25,378 nt of DNA from a virus. The number at the start of each line of letters is the position of its first letter. Position 1 is the stretch's first letter. The notes under the pieces were generated by a model, which saw only the letters and a program-made list of their open reading frames with translations, did not search any database and was not told the DNA's origin. The stretch lies in the IMG/VR virus record IMGVR_UViG_3300024259_000145, positions 1 to 25,378 of that record; one strand, written 5' to 3'. A program made the position numbers and the translations under genes. Shown here piece after piece: positions 1-8,735 of the stretch.

Positions 1-318
1 CACGCCCTTGGGCTGGCCGGCGTTGTTGTAGTAGGTGATCGATCCAGCACGCGTGATGTGCCCTTCCATTCCCGCCCGTCCCTGGGCGAATGCAACGTTG
101 ACCTGGGCAACCACAACCGGATCGCTCATGTTGACCGTGCAGGTCACCTCGGTGGCGACGCCCTTGCCGGTCTGACGGACCTGTCCGGTTGCGGCAGTCG
201 TCGTGGTTGTCGCGTCGGCGATGTCGCCCATCTCGATCAGGTCAAGCGGGCCCTGGTTCAAAACCAGCGTCGCCTGTCGCGTGATGATCAGTTGTTCCGC
301 AAAGCTATCGATCGGCAT
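1..318 (-). CDS. Probable tail tube protein (N-terminal part, cut by window edge)
   Basis: An open frame on the minus strand starts at ATG 318 and is still open at position 1, giving at least 106 residues beginning MPIDSFAEQL. The start has a GGAGAC-like ribosome site just upstream. The readable part is rich in Thr, Val and Gly and alternates hydrophobic and polar residues, as expected for a beta-rich tube subunit. It lies directly downstream of the large sheath-like gene, 8 bases away, and sheath followed by tube is the standard order in contractile-tailed phages. The assignment rests mainly on position and composition. No diagnostic motif is visible and the C-terminus is missing. Confidence 0.6.
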   Translation of the reverse strand, partial: MPIDSFAEQLIITRQATLVLNQGPLDLIEMGDIADATTTTTAATGQVRQTGKGVATEVTCTVNMSDPVVVAQVNVAFAQGRAGMEGHITRAGSITYYNNAGQPKGV

Positions 319-326
319 GATGTCTC

Positions 327-3146
327 CTAGTAGTTGACGGCTACGCCGCCGGTCCCGACTGCGAAGACCACGCGCTGCGCAGTATCAACGATTCCCTTGA
401 CCAGTTCGATCACGCAGACCATGTCGCCAGCTGCCGCGACTGCCGGCGGGTTCTCGTCGTCGCCAGCCTTGAAGAAGATGACGTCGTCGAAGTCTTCGCC
501 CTCGGCATGAGCAAACCATCCGTCAGCCCACTTGGATGTGAAGATGGGCCTGATCTGCCTCACCAGGCTGATGCGCGATGCAACGTCGTTGGCTTCCCAT
601 ACCGACTCAGGGACGGCATGCAAAAGCTCCTGACCGATGTGCAACAAACACTCGACTTTGTGCTTCCAAACGGCTCCGAAGTAGTTGTCGTTCGGGTTCT
701 GGTCGCCCCACAGGTACAGGAGCGCACCCTCTTTTCGGACGCCCTGGAGCCCAACAGGAAACAAGATCGTGTCGCGAGGATGGGCCGGATTGTCGGCTTG
801 GAGGCCGACCGACGTCCCCGAGAACGTCCCGCCGATGCTGGACTTCTTGCCGGCCGCGGGGATGTGATACCCCTTCTTCTCGCGGGCAAGCCTGGCTTCC
901 ATGCCGAGGATGGCGCCGGTCATGGGATAGACCGTCTCCTGCCCGGTGAACGGTTTTTGGTGCGGGTATCCGTAGGCGTCGAACGCAATGGACCGGTTGC
1001 GCGAGGCGGTCAGATTGTCGATCACCCAGTTGGCGGCGGTCTCATCGCTGGTCGCGTTGGTCGTGGACAACTCACCTCGGTAGGCGTACCCGACCGTGTC
1101 CGCGAACGTGTGGGCCGCGTTTTGCACCGTGGCCACGGACATGCCGGGCGTCGCCATCTTGACGAGACCGGTGTTGACCTGCTGCAACCCAAGGACGGGG
1201 CTACTGACGACGTCGAAAGCGTCGGTGTAGTGGCTGTTTGCCAGCGTCGCGACACCGTCCTGGCCGCCGTTGAGGTTCTCGCGGTAGCTGATCGCAACTA
1301 CCGACCCAACCACGCTGTTGGTGTATGCCGCGGCGGTCCAGCCCACGATGGCGTTGAGGGTACCGGCACCGATCGTCATGGATGCTGCTGTGCCGCCTAC
1401 GGTACCGATGTCCTTGAGTTGGGTGACGGTGATCGAGCCCGCAGCGTTGACGGCGAACTCGATGCGAGGCGGCTGATTGATGGCGTCGCGTTGACCGGTC
1501 TCGCTGTTGGCCGCGGCACCAGTGTTCAACTCCACTACCAGGGCGGCTGCGGTGATGGCCGCACCAACAAGGCTGTTCGTCAGTGTGATAGGTCCAGCAT
1601 CGTCGTGCAGTGTGTAGATGAACGTCTCAGCACCGGCGAGGTTGAAGGTCCCAGCCGTGACACCGGCATGGAAGACTTGAACCGGAGCGGTCACGGTGTA
1701 CGTTGAGCCAAGCGTCACGGTCGACGCCACTGTCACCGTGGTCGCCGTATTGCTGACGATCGGGAGCGATGTACGGATGTCGGTCCCACTTGCAGTGTGG
1801 GCATGCGGATAGAGCCTGCCGTTGAGGAGCTGAATGTTGACGGGCAGCGGGTCAAACCAGATCGTCACGGTGTCGGTCGATGCCATCGGCGTCGCACCGG
1901 CGTAGATCATGAACGACGGCAAAAACGCGGTCCCTGGCACGAACAACGTCCCGAGCGTGACACCCTCACCAGCGGCCACGGTCCATGTGTCACCGATGAC
2001 CGTATCGTCCCACAACCTGAACTCGACGTCTGCTGTGATCGGTGCGGTGAACGTGCAGACTGCCTTGCAGCGGAACCGGTTGGCGGGATAGACCGTCTGG
2101 GCTTCATCTGGTGTTGCGGTCCCAACGCTCACCGGTGCGGACCGTGCCCAGTACTGGGTTTTGAGCGTCAGGACGTTGGTGACCGCCGAATCAGGATCGA
2201 CCAGATACGATCGGTTCGCCGGGCGCATCTCGGAGCTGTTCGGGTTCGGGAGTGTCTCAGCGTCGAAGCTCAGCAGATGCTGCCGACCAGCGCGGCCGTC
2301 CGCTACGATGATCGATTCCGCGTAGCTGTCGCGGCTGGAATCAAGGCCGAGCGTGTCCCAACTCGGCTTGACCTCAGCGGACCCGCGATGGTCGTAGGTC
2401 TGGAGTGAGAACTCCTCGGTCGGCCGCTGTACGCTGCCGTCGATCTGGACTGCGAGCCCGTCACGATCACCGTTGGCGTCGGTCGTGTTGAGATCGATGA
2501 ACCAGTAACCGCCACCAGCCGCCGGTCCAGCATCACCGGTGCTAACTTCGATGGACAGGAGGCCGCCGGTGGTATTGCCAGTGATTCGGTACGTCAGCGA
2601 GACGCCGTCGATGTAGAGCAGCCCATCCTTGAACTGGTCCGACACCATCGTCTCAGCGGTCGCGAATGTTCCAGCGGCGGCGTCGAATGCCGCAGCGATT
2701 GCCGCGAGATACCCGCTCTTGTGGGCGATCTTTCCACCGCGCCGGCCATCGTACAGCCCCTCGATGTCCGCCACCTTGGTGGGCTGCGAGTATCCGGTCT
2801 GGTAGGTGTAGTTTCGGTCCTGGTCACGACCGTAGACCGGGATCGATGCCTGGGCCTCGTCGCCATCAGCCAGGCGGTACGTGTACAGTTTGCCGGCGCC
2901 GCGTGCCTGCTCGTACCAGTGATAACAGTTCAACGCCGTATGATCCTCCGTCATCGGAGAACCACGATAGGCGCCGAAGTGCGTCTCACCGGTGTGGGCG
3001 ACTACGGTCCGAATCGCGCCCCACTGATATCCACCAAGGAAGAGGCTCGACCCGTACGGAGACGGGGTCCCCGGCGCTGTCGGCTCCGAAAACTCGACGG
3101 CGACGCCAGCTTCTCCGGGTGCCGCTCCGATATGTGTCGTTGCCAT
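327..3146 (-). CDS. Probable phage tail sheath protein, unusually long (939 aa)
   Basis: The start is taken at ATG 3146, which has GGGGAG nine bases upstream and begins just after the stop of the previous gene. The longer frame upstream overlaps that gene and has shadow-like composition. The N-terminus (about residues 10-110) has a sheath-like opening with SLFLGGYQWGA, then a region describing a test-like strand and HFGAYRGSP. The last 200 residues (VWKHKVECLLHIG, then IRPIFTSKWADGWF) resemble the C-terminal sheath domain. Roughly residues 330-640 are a Thr/Val/Ala-rich beta segment that looks inserted. Sheath subunits polymerise around the tail tube and contract at infection. Typical lengths are about 380-660 residues, so this one is long. 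The next gene is a probable tube. It could instead be another large tail structural protein. Confidence 0.62.
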   Translation of the reverse strand: MATTHIGAAPGEAGVAVEFSEPTAPGTPSPYGSSLFLGGYQWGAIRTVVAHTGETHFGAYRGSPMTEDHTALNCYHWYEQARGAGKLYTYRLADGDEAQASIPVYGRDQDRNYTYQTGYSQPTKVADIEGLYDGRRGGKIAHKSGYLAAIAAAFDAAAGTFATAETMVSDQFKDGLLYIDGVSLTYRITGNTTGGLLSIEVSTGDAGPAAGGGYWFIDLNTTDANGDRDGLAVQIDGSVQRPTEEFSLQTYDHRGSAEVKPSWDTLGLDSSRDSYAESIIVADGRAGRQHLLSFDAETLPNPNSSEMRPANRSYLVDPDSAVTNVLTLKTQYWARSAPVSVGTATPDEAQTVYPANRFRCKAVCTFTAPITADVEFRLWDDTVIGDTWTVAAGEGVTLGTLFVPGTAFLPSFMIYAGATPMASTDTVTIWFDPLPVNIQLLNGRLYPHAHTASGTDIRTSLPIVSNTATTVTVASTVTLGSTYTVTAPVQVFHAGVTAGTFNLAGAETFIYTLHDDAGPITLTNSLVGAAITAAALVVELNTGAAANSETGQRDAINQPPRIEFAVNAAGSITVTQLKDIGTVGGTAASMTIGAGTLNAIVGWTAAAYTNSVVGSVVAISYRENLNGGQDGVATLANSHYTDAFDVVSSPVLGLQQVNTGLVKMATPGMSVATVQNAAHTFADTVGYAYRGELSTTNATSDETAANWVIDNLTASRNRSIAFDAYGYPHQKPFTGQETVYPMTGAILGMEARLAREKKGYHIPAAGKKSSIGGTFSGTSVGLQADNPAHPRDTILFPVGLQGVRKEGALLYLWGDQNPNDNYFGAVWKHKVECLLHIGQELLHAVPESVWEANDVASRISLVRQIRPIFTSKWADGWFAHAEGEDFDDVIFFKAGDDENPPAVAAAGDMVCVIELVKGIVDTAQRVVFAVGTGGVAVNY

Positions 3147-3151
3147 TTCTG

Positions 3152-4492
3152 CTAGCTCCCCGCGTAGTCGAGTTCTGGTCCGGTGAGGACCCTTCTCTGC
3201 CGATCGTCGCCGACCGTGATTGTGATGCCGTCTGCATCGACGATCGCGACGTTGTCGCTGTCTCCGTGATACTGACGGGTCCATACGCGGAGGACGAACC
3301 GCGCTGCTGCTGCTGCGTTGACTCCAGTCCGTGACGGGCGCATTTCGCCTTGCTGGTAGGCCGCAATGGGCATGCCCGTCCCTGTGCTCACCCATGAACC
3401 ACGAAGCACGCCAGATCTTCGGAGCGACTCGAACACGTCGAACGCAGATACGTGGTCGTGTCCTTGCACCAGCATCGAGATGTCAGAAATCGTGGTTGTC
3501 ATCGCCGGGAGTTGAACCGCCGTCTCGCTCGTGACGTCGCGGACAAGCTCCCGATTGACGTGCTCACGCGACCTGACCGTGACGATCCGCTCAATAATCA
3601 CCTGGGGCAGCGTTGCGGTGAACAGATCGAGGCCGCCGGTGTAGGCAACCTCTGGCTCGTAGGTGAGACGCGCTGCATACCGTGTGCCGGCCGTCAACGG
3701 CGCGGTGAGCGTGTAGATCTTCGTGATCGAACTCCACGCACCAGCCAACGGAGTGAGCATCGTGGGGTCAGAATCGAGGTTATACACCGATTCGACTTCA
3801 TGGGGAATCTTTGCCCATTCGCCCACTCCAGCAGAGTAATCGAGGGTCGATGTGTCTGCGGCGATGATCCCCTCGTCGGTTACCTCTGGCCTGACCAGCA
3901 TCATCCGGGGAATCAACTCGCGATGGATGAGGTCGTCGGTCCACCCATCAGACCTGCTTTCGGTCGACCCGGTCCGGGCAGCGAAGAACAACGACGCCGC
4001 GATGTCGGCCCCGTAGACCGTTGGGGTCACGAACTTCGTCGTCGTCTGTAGGCGCCATTCCACCGTCAGTGATGTTGCCGTCGCTGGCGCGAACGTCGCG
4101 AAGTTCGTCTGGACAACAGCAGGCGTGTTCCAGTTCGCGCCGGCAACGGCCCAAGCCGCCCCGGTCCAGTAGTAGGCGATGGTCCCGTCGTGGAGCCTGG
4201 CTTCCAACGTGGTGTCGTCTGGCTCGTCGTAGGACAACTCAATCGCGTCCCATGTCCGCAACAGCGTCCCACCGCGTACAGACTGCCGAACGGTCGCTGT
4301 TGTCGTGGTGGTGTCGTAGTAGCCTGACGTCTGCCGGGCCATGGTGTACGACGCCACAAAGATCCGGTCCTTTTGGAGCCGGACCACTGACGGGAGACGG
4401 TTCCGTGAGACACCTGCATCCTTGTCGATGCCGCCGTAAAACGCCTCGCTCTCCTCATCGCACCTGATGCTATATCCAACCGTCTGCGTCAT
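3152..4492 (-). CDS. Tail-module structural protein of unknown function (446 aa)
   Basis: The start is ATG 4492, which overlaps the stop of the preceding gene by four bases (ATGA) and begins MTQTVGYSIRC. The frame continues further upstream but there it only shadows the previous gene. The product is Thr- and Val-rich and contains runs typical of beta-structured virion proteins (for example YYDTTTTTATV). No catalytic motif, signal peptide or membrane segment is visible. It lies between a gp10-like tail completion gene and the sheath-like gene, where contractile phages encode tail terminator, initiator or decorating proteins. I do not recognise the family, so the call rests on context. Confidence 0.55.
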   Translation of the reverse strand: MTQTVGYSIRCDEESEAFYGGIDKDAGVSRNRLPSVVRLQKDRIFVASYTMARQTSGYYDTTTTTATVRQSVRGGTLLRTWDAIELSYDEPDDTTLEARLHDGTIAYYWTGAAWAVAGANWNTPAVVQTNFATFAPATATSLTVEWRLQTTTKFVTPTVYGADIAASLFFAARTGSTESRSDGWTDDLIHRELIPRMMLVRPEVTDEGIIAADTSTLDYSAGVGEWAKIPHEVESVYNLDSDPTMLTPLAGAWSSITKIYTLTAPLTAGTRYAARLTYEPEVAYTGGLDLFTATLPQVIIERIVTVRSREHVNRELVRDVTSETAVQLPAMTTTISDISMLVQGHDHVSAFDVFESLRRSGVLRGSWVSTGTGMPIAAYQQGEMRPSRTGVNAAAAARFVLRVWTRQYHGDSDNVAIVDADGITITVGDDRQRRVLTGPELDYAGS

Positions 4493-5055
4493 TTCGACCC
4501 CCTGCTCGCAAGGAACCGTATCGTACGATGGATCGCATCGGCGTACTGACGTTGCGCAAAACTGCGCCAAGACCGCGACTTGAACACGTCGCCCAAATAC
4601 GGCCTGGCCGGGATGGTCCAGAACGGTTTCGGACCGTCGACTGATGCCAGCCGCCTGCGTGCCGACTTGCTCAACCTGGCGAATAGCGCCTTGCGCATCT
4701 GTGGCGTGACCGGAATGGTCGCGCCGTTGTGGAGCACCTCGGCCAGTAGCCTGCCAGACTTCAACCGGATGGACGCCACACCAAGTTGAATCCTGAACGG
4801 TTCCGCATTCCACGTCACCGAGCCAAACAGGTCTCCACCAGCAACTAGAGGCGTATCCGAACCCTTGCCGAGCACTGTCACGAGACTGTTCGCCGCGTAT
4901 TTGTGGTCGTTGATACGCTCGCGTACGTCATCCTGAAACCTGGACCCGACCCTCTTCTGTGCCCGGAGCATGTCGACCTTGAACCGACGCTTGAAGCTCG
5001 CCGAATCGAGCATCTTGGCCAGTTGATCGAAGCCGAACTTTCGAAGGTCGGCCAT
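4489..5055 (-). CDS. HK97 gp10-like / virion morphogenesis tail completion protein
   Basis: The chosen start, ATG 5055 (MADLRKFGFDQLAK), has AGGA seven bases upstream. An earlier in-frame start would overlap the previous gene and adds an Arg-rich, unlikely N-terminus. The 188-residue protein starts with an amphipathic helix, has a basic middle, and contains segments typical of this family: LLAEVLHNGATIPVT near residue 115 and IPARPYLG near residue 150. The pattern 'boundary of residues stating a target size, then IPARPFLG' is well known in HK97 gp10 and Mu gpG/P2 gpS-like proteins. These act in tail completion or head-tail joining. Its place between the head closure genes and the tail genes agrees. 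Its TGA stop overlaps the next start. Confidence 0.72.
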   Translation of the reverse strand: MADLRKFGFDQLAKMLDSASFKRRFKVDMLRAQKRVGSRFQDDVRERINDHKYAANSLVTVLGKGSDTPLVAGGDLFGSVTWNAEPFRIQLGVASIRLKSGRLLAEVLHNGATIPVTPQMRKALFARLSKSARRRLASVDGPKPFWTIPARPYLGDVFKSRSWRSFAQRQYADAIHRTIRFLASRGSK

Positions 5056-5059
5056 GGTC

Positions 5060-5467
5060 CTAGTTCTCCGCGCGACGGTTCGGCGAGTCGTCACGGAGCA
5101 CGAGGACCCACTCAGTATGCCGACCTGCGGCCCACGCGCCAGAGGGATGCGCAGACCGGACATACAGGTTGAGTGGGTCCTCGGTTCCGTCTCTGTCGAT
5201 CACGGAGTCAACGCGGTCACCGTCTTGCGGTGTGTAGCTTGCTCGCAGCGCGTCGGACTTCCTGATCGTGACTACTGTCGCGGTCTCCTCGTTCGCACCG
5301 GCGTATCCTGGTATGCGGTTCAGCCGCCGGTTGAAGTCGACCTGCCCTTTGATCTGGAACGCGGTGTCGTACTCCCGTCGCGACACCGCGCGACGCGCCC
5401 GCTCGTCCGTAGCCATGGTACGATCGAGCGGGCTGATTCGGATGTACTGCCAGTGGATCAGAAGCAC
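5060..5467 (-). CDS. Putative head-tail adaptor / head closure protein (135 aa)
   Basis: A GTG start at 5467 follows the previous gene's TAG by six bases, and the gene ends four bases before the next start. The N-terminus is MLLIHWQYIRISPL. The product is small, mixed alpha/beta and rich in Arg and Asp, with segments such as KSDALRASYTPQDGDRV and HTEWVLVLRDD. In tailed phages a head-tail stopper usually sits between the connector (here 5754-6386) and the gp10-like protein (here 4489-5055), so position argues for head closure. No sequence motif proves it. The internal ATG at codon 18 is an alternative start but has no better ribosome site. Confidence 0.5.
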   Translation of the reverse strand: MLLIHWQYIRISPLDRTMATDERARRAVSRREYDTAFQIKGQVDFNRRLNRIPGYAGANEETATVVTIRKSDALRASYTPQDGDRVDSVIDRDGTEDPLNLYVRSAHPSGAWAAGRHTEWVLVLRDDSPNRRAEN

Positions 5468-5473
5468 GACGGC

Positions 5474-5743
5474 CTACTTGCTGGACTTCGGCCCCTTCTT
5501 CTTGGGGCTGGTCTTGCGAACCTTCTTCGGTTTCGGAACGGTCGGCACGGCGGATCGTGCCGGCCGTACGTCGAGCCCTTCGAATCCGGCAAGATATTCA
5601 GCGTCCTCTTCCGCCAACTCGTAGACCGACACCCCATGGACCCCAGGTAGACGAATGTCAGCGCCGCTCGGCAACTCTTCATGGAAGGGAGCGGCGGTGC
5701 GCCCGAGGCGCCGAATGCGGTAGTCTTTGTTTTTCTTCGGCAT
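5474..5743 (-). CDS. Small basic-tailed structural-module protein
   Basis: Two in-frame starts are possible, ATG 5752 and ATG 5743. I prefer 5743 (MPKKNKDYRIRRLG) because the AGGA element sits about nine bases upstream of it but directly abuts 5752. The 89-residue product has an N-terminal domain of about 60 residues (HEELPSGADIRLPGV, VYELAEEDAEYLAGFEG). It ends in a Lys/Pro-rich tail with repeated PKKxxK-like motifs. Such tails occur in several small phage head proteins. No family is recognised. It is packed tightly between the connector and the head closure candidate, so a role in the head-tail interface is inferred from context alone. Confidence 0.5.
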   Translation of the reverse strand: MPKKNKDYRIRRLGRTAAPFHEELPSGADIRLPGVHGVSVYELAEEDAEYLAGFEGLDVRPARSAVPTVPKPKKVRKTSPKKKGPKSSK

Positions 5744-5753
5744 GGCGTCCATC

Positions 5754-6386
5754 CTAGATTGCTAAGAGGTCTTTTGGGGCGTGGTACGGCGCGAGCAGGC
5801 GATCGATCTCGGCGTCTCCCGTGTCCCCACCCAATGACAAGGCGACACCGCCAGCGCCTGTCCCCCACGACTCCGAACGGCCCTGGACAACGACCTGTTT
5901 TAGATCGCCTGTTCGACGTTCCAAGGCAGCGTCCTCGTCTGCCAGTTGTGGGACTCCACGGATCACCAACATGATGCACGCCGTCGTGATGTCGTCAGGC
6001 GTCGCGCTGTCTTCGAGCCACCCGAACGTCCCGGTTATGTCGTACGCCTGCGGTCCCGTGTTCCAGTCGCCCACGAGGTTGCGGATGACCGGGTTTTTGA
6101 CAGCGGTGTAGACTAGGTAGTTGGCCGCCGCCACCGTCGTCGTCACACCTGAGAAACGTTCCACGTAGTCGATCTGGGTGACGGTGATGATCGGGACGTG
6201 GAGGTGGAGGTACTTGGTCCCAGGCCCTTCTTTGGTGATCGTCTCTGCACGACTTTCGAACCAACTGCCGGTGATGTTGTCTATGCGTGTTGATGCCTGA
6301 TCCAACAAAGCAGTGACTCGAGCATCACTCGCCATTGCGACGCTGACGCCTTCGTCACGAACCTGCAGTAGTGTCGCATAGGCCAC
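5754..6386 (-). CDS. Head-tail connector protein (gp6/DNA-packaging adaptor-like)
   Basis: The gene starts at GTG 6386 with GGGAG five bases upstream and encodes 210 residues. The N-terminal third is helical, with DARVTALLDQASTRIDNITG, which is the classic opening of HK97 gp6/SPP1 gp15-type adaptors (a helical bundle docking on the portal). The middle part has beta hairpins (LHLHVPIITVTQIDYVE). The segment TPDDITTACIMLVIRGV near residue 125 matches the last helix of that fold. The Gly-rich region after it is poorly conserved in the family. The adaptor ring forms the junction between portal and tail. It sits upstream of the other joining genes, as expected. Confidence 0.72.
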   Translation of the reverse strand: MAYATLLQVRDEGVSVAMASDARVTALLDQASTRIDNITGSWFESRAETITKEGPGTKYLHLHVPIITVTQIDYVERFSGVTTTVAAANYLVYTAVKNPVIRNLVGDWNTGPQAYDITGTFGWLEDSATPDDITTACIMLVIRGVPQLADEDAALERRTGDLKQVVVQGRSESWGTGAGGVALSLGGDTGDAEIDRLLAPYHAPKDLLAI

Positions 6387-6398
6387 ATTTGCTCCCGC

Positions 6399-8717
6399 TT
6401 ACAGGAACTGGTAACGCACGTAGATGGTGATTTCGCCTTGGTCCGTGTCCGCCACATCTTCACCCGCACCAACGGTCAACGTTGCGGTGATGGTGTCCGC
6501 ACCGGCGAGGATCGTCGTCAACGCGTCGTCAACGAAAGCTCCCTTGAGCGCGTTGGTCAACGACTTCCAACCAGCACCGGCACCAGTAAGGACATTGGCG
6601 GTAAGGGCGAAGTCGTTGGCGGCTCCGCCGCTGGTTCCGATCGTCAAATCAGCAGCGGTGATCGGAGGACCGGCGAGGTCATCGAACTCGACTTCCAACT
6701 CGTACCAGACGTCGAGAACGTTCATGTCGTCAGGTACGGTGTAGACTGCGATAGTCTCGGCTTGTGCGGCAGCAGTCCACGCGGTGTGCTCGACATTGAT
6801 CTGCATCAACCGGACATCGTACAGGTTCCGCTCACCGATGATGACCCACTCGTCGGTCGCCACGTTCGTGTCGATGATCGCGAGCGCTGCGCCACCACCG
6901 AGTTCGTATGTCGCCCCGCCACCCTGGTTCGCACCGACCGTCTCGGCTCCGTCACCGTCGATGGTGACAGGATCATCGCCGTTGTTCGTGATCTGGATCC
7001 TTCGTCCAAGAGCGGCAGATGCCGGAAGGTCCAGTTCGATCGGTCCACCGGATGTGTCACAGTAGATCACGCTGTCCGCAGCGAGGACCGTGTACGGAGA
7101 TGCGCCGAAGGCGACAGTCGTGACCGCGCCGAGGTGCTCATATCCGGTGTTTCCGATGCCAGCGAAGATCACAGCCGCGTCGACAGACGTGCGCTGGTTG
7201 CCGGCGACGATCTGCCATTCCTGCGTCGCCACGCCGGTATCAAGAACCGTGACCGCATCGCCGTTGGACGCCATAACAAACGTCGCGCCGCCACCCTGGT
7301 CAGCACCTACGGTCTCAGCGCCGTCGCCGTCAAGGGTGACGTTGCCCGCACCCTGGCGGTAGATGCTGATCTTTCGGCCAACAGCGCCTGACGCCGGCAG
7401 GTCCAACTCGATCGCACCGCCCGACGTATCGCAGACGATCTCGCTGTCCGTTGCCAGGACCGTATACGGTGACGCACCAAAAGCGACGACCGTGACCGCA
7501 CCCTTGTTCTCTCCGCCGGTGTTCGTGACGCCCGCGAACTCCACGGCGGCGTCTGTCGAGAGCCGCTGGTTCGGCGATACGAGTTGCCATTCGAGCGTCG
7601 CGACGTTGGTGTCGAGGATCGAGACTGCGTCGCCGTCCGAGGCCATCACATAGGTAGCCCCGCCGCCCTGGTTTGTCCCCACCGTCTCTGCACCGTCACC
7701 GTCGAGCGTGACGTTGTTGCCACCCTGGCGGTAGATGTTGATCCGTCTACCAAGAGCCGCGGACGCAGGGAGATCGAGTTCGATCGCGCCGCCGCTCGTA
7801 TCGCAGATGATGGAGTCATCGGACGACAGGACCGTGTAGGGAGATGCGCCGAAAGCAACGAGCGTGACCGCGCTGACGGCCGGACCTTCCAGCTGCCATT
7901 CCAACGTAGCCACGTTGGTGTCGAGGAGCATCACACTGGCGCCGTCTTCGTCCAGAATGTACGCGAGACCACCACCCTGGTTAGCACCGACCGTCTCGGC
8001 CCCATCACCTTCGATGGTGACGTCGTTGGCGCCCTGTCGGTAGACCGCGAGCTTGCGCCCGAGAGCCGCAGAGGCTGGCAGGTCGAGCGTGACAGCGCCG
8101 CCAGAGGTATCACACACGATCTCGCTGTCGGTGGCGAGCACGGTGTACGGAGATGCACCGAAGGCAACCACGGTGGGCGGGCCCATGTTCTCGCCACCGG
8201 TATTGGTCACGCCCGCGAAGCTGACAGCTGCATCAGTCGACAACCGCTGGTTGTCCGCGATGCGCTGCCATTCTAGCGTGGCCACGTTCGTATCGAGGAT
8301 CATCACGGCTTCGCCGTCGGAGGCGAGGACGTAGGTGGCACCACCGCCCTGGTTCGCGCCGACAGTCTCAGCCCCGTTGCCATCGATGGTGACGTTGCCC
8401 GCACCCTGGCGGCAAATGACGATCTTCCGACCGATCGTGTCCGAAGCGGGCAGATCCAACTCGATCGCGCCGCCAGAAGTGTCGCAGACGATGAAGTCGT
8501 CCGCCGTGAGCACGGTGTACGGGGACGCCGCGAAGGCCACGACCGTTGGGGAGCCGATTGCGCCGCCTTCGAGAGCCAGAATCGCGGCTGCGGCCTCGGT
8601 GCTTCGCGCACGGAGGTTTACCGCCAGTTCATACAGTGTGCCGCTGTTGATGCCCTTTCCACCCTTGGTGAAAGTCGGGGACAGCGTCGTCGGGTCGAGT
8701 GCAGTCGAGATGGGCAT
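6399..8717 (-). CDS. Five-repeat beta-structured virion protein (772 aa), putative head fibre or decoration
   Basis: The start at ATG 8717 has AAGGAG eight bases upstream. After about 55 N-terminal residues the protein has five copies of a roughly 100-residue unit. Each contains ASPYTVL, CDTSGGxIELDLPAS, GRxIxIxRQG, a DGDGAETVGANQGGG turn, and an ending like LDTNVATxEWQ. A 20-residue spacer (QRLSTDAAVxFAGVTNTGG) joins units 1-2, 3-4 and 4-5. It is missing between units 2 and 3. Similar units occur in phage tail and head fibres. The last 140 residues form a different domain ending QGEITIYVRYQFL, similar to the end of the protein at 9263-9667. The gene lies among head genes, so a capsid-surface role is favoured over a tail role. 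Confidence 0.65.
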   Translation of the reverse strand: MPISTALDPTTLSPTFTKGGKGINSGTLYELAVNLRARSTEAAAAILALEGGAIGSPTVVAFAASPYTVLTADDFIVCDTSGGAIELDLPASDTIGRKIVICRQGAGNVTIDGNGAETVGANQGGGATYVLASDGEAVMILDTNVATLEWQRIADNQRLSTDAAVSFAGVTNTGGENMGPPTVVAFGASPYTVLATDSEIVCDTSGGAVTLDLPASAALGRKLAVYRQGANDVTIEGDGAETVGANQGGGLAYILDEDGASVMLLDTNVATLEWQLEGPAVSAVTLVAFGASPYTVLSSDDSIICDTSGGAIELDLPASAALGRRINIYRQGGNNVTLDGDGAETVGTNQGGGATYVMASDGDAVSILDTNVATLEWQLVSPNQRLSTDAAVEFAGVTNTGGENKGAVTVVAFGASPYTVLATDSEIVCDTSGGAIELDLPASGAVGRKISIYRQGAGNVTLDGDGAETVGADQGGGATFVMASNGDAVTVLDTGVATQEWQIVAGNQRTSVDAAVIFAGIGNTGYEHLGAVTTVAFGASPYTVLAADSVIYCDTSGGPIELDLPASAALGRRIQITNNGDDPVTIDGDGAETVGANQGGGATYELGGGAALAIIDTNVATDEWVIIGERNLYDVRLMQINVEHTAWTAAAQAETIAVYTVPDDMNVLDVWYELEVEFDDLAGPPITAADLTIGTSGGAANDFALTANVLTGAGAGWKSLTNALKGAFVDDALTTILAGADTITATLTVGAGEDVADTDQGEITIYVRYQFL

Positions 8718-8735
8718 GTCGGCTCCTTGTGACCT

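Noticed and set aside
58-330. Plus-strand frame of 90 codons and the many long plus-strand frames over the minus-strand head genes (for example 507-1706, 6438-7391, 9536-10855)
   Set aside because: They are opposite-strand shadows of well-supported head and tail genes, have Arg-rich compositions and lack sensible ribosome sites or recognisable motifs.
3495-3530. tRNA T-loop-like motif (GTTGAACC)
   Set aside because: It lies inside a coding gene, its flanks do not form a stem and no acceptor or D-arm is near.
6830-8560. CRISPR-like or tandem DNA repeats
   Set aside because: The periodicity of about 370 bases is that of protein repeats in one open reading frame, with codon-level divergence and no short direct repeats.
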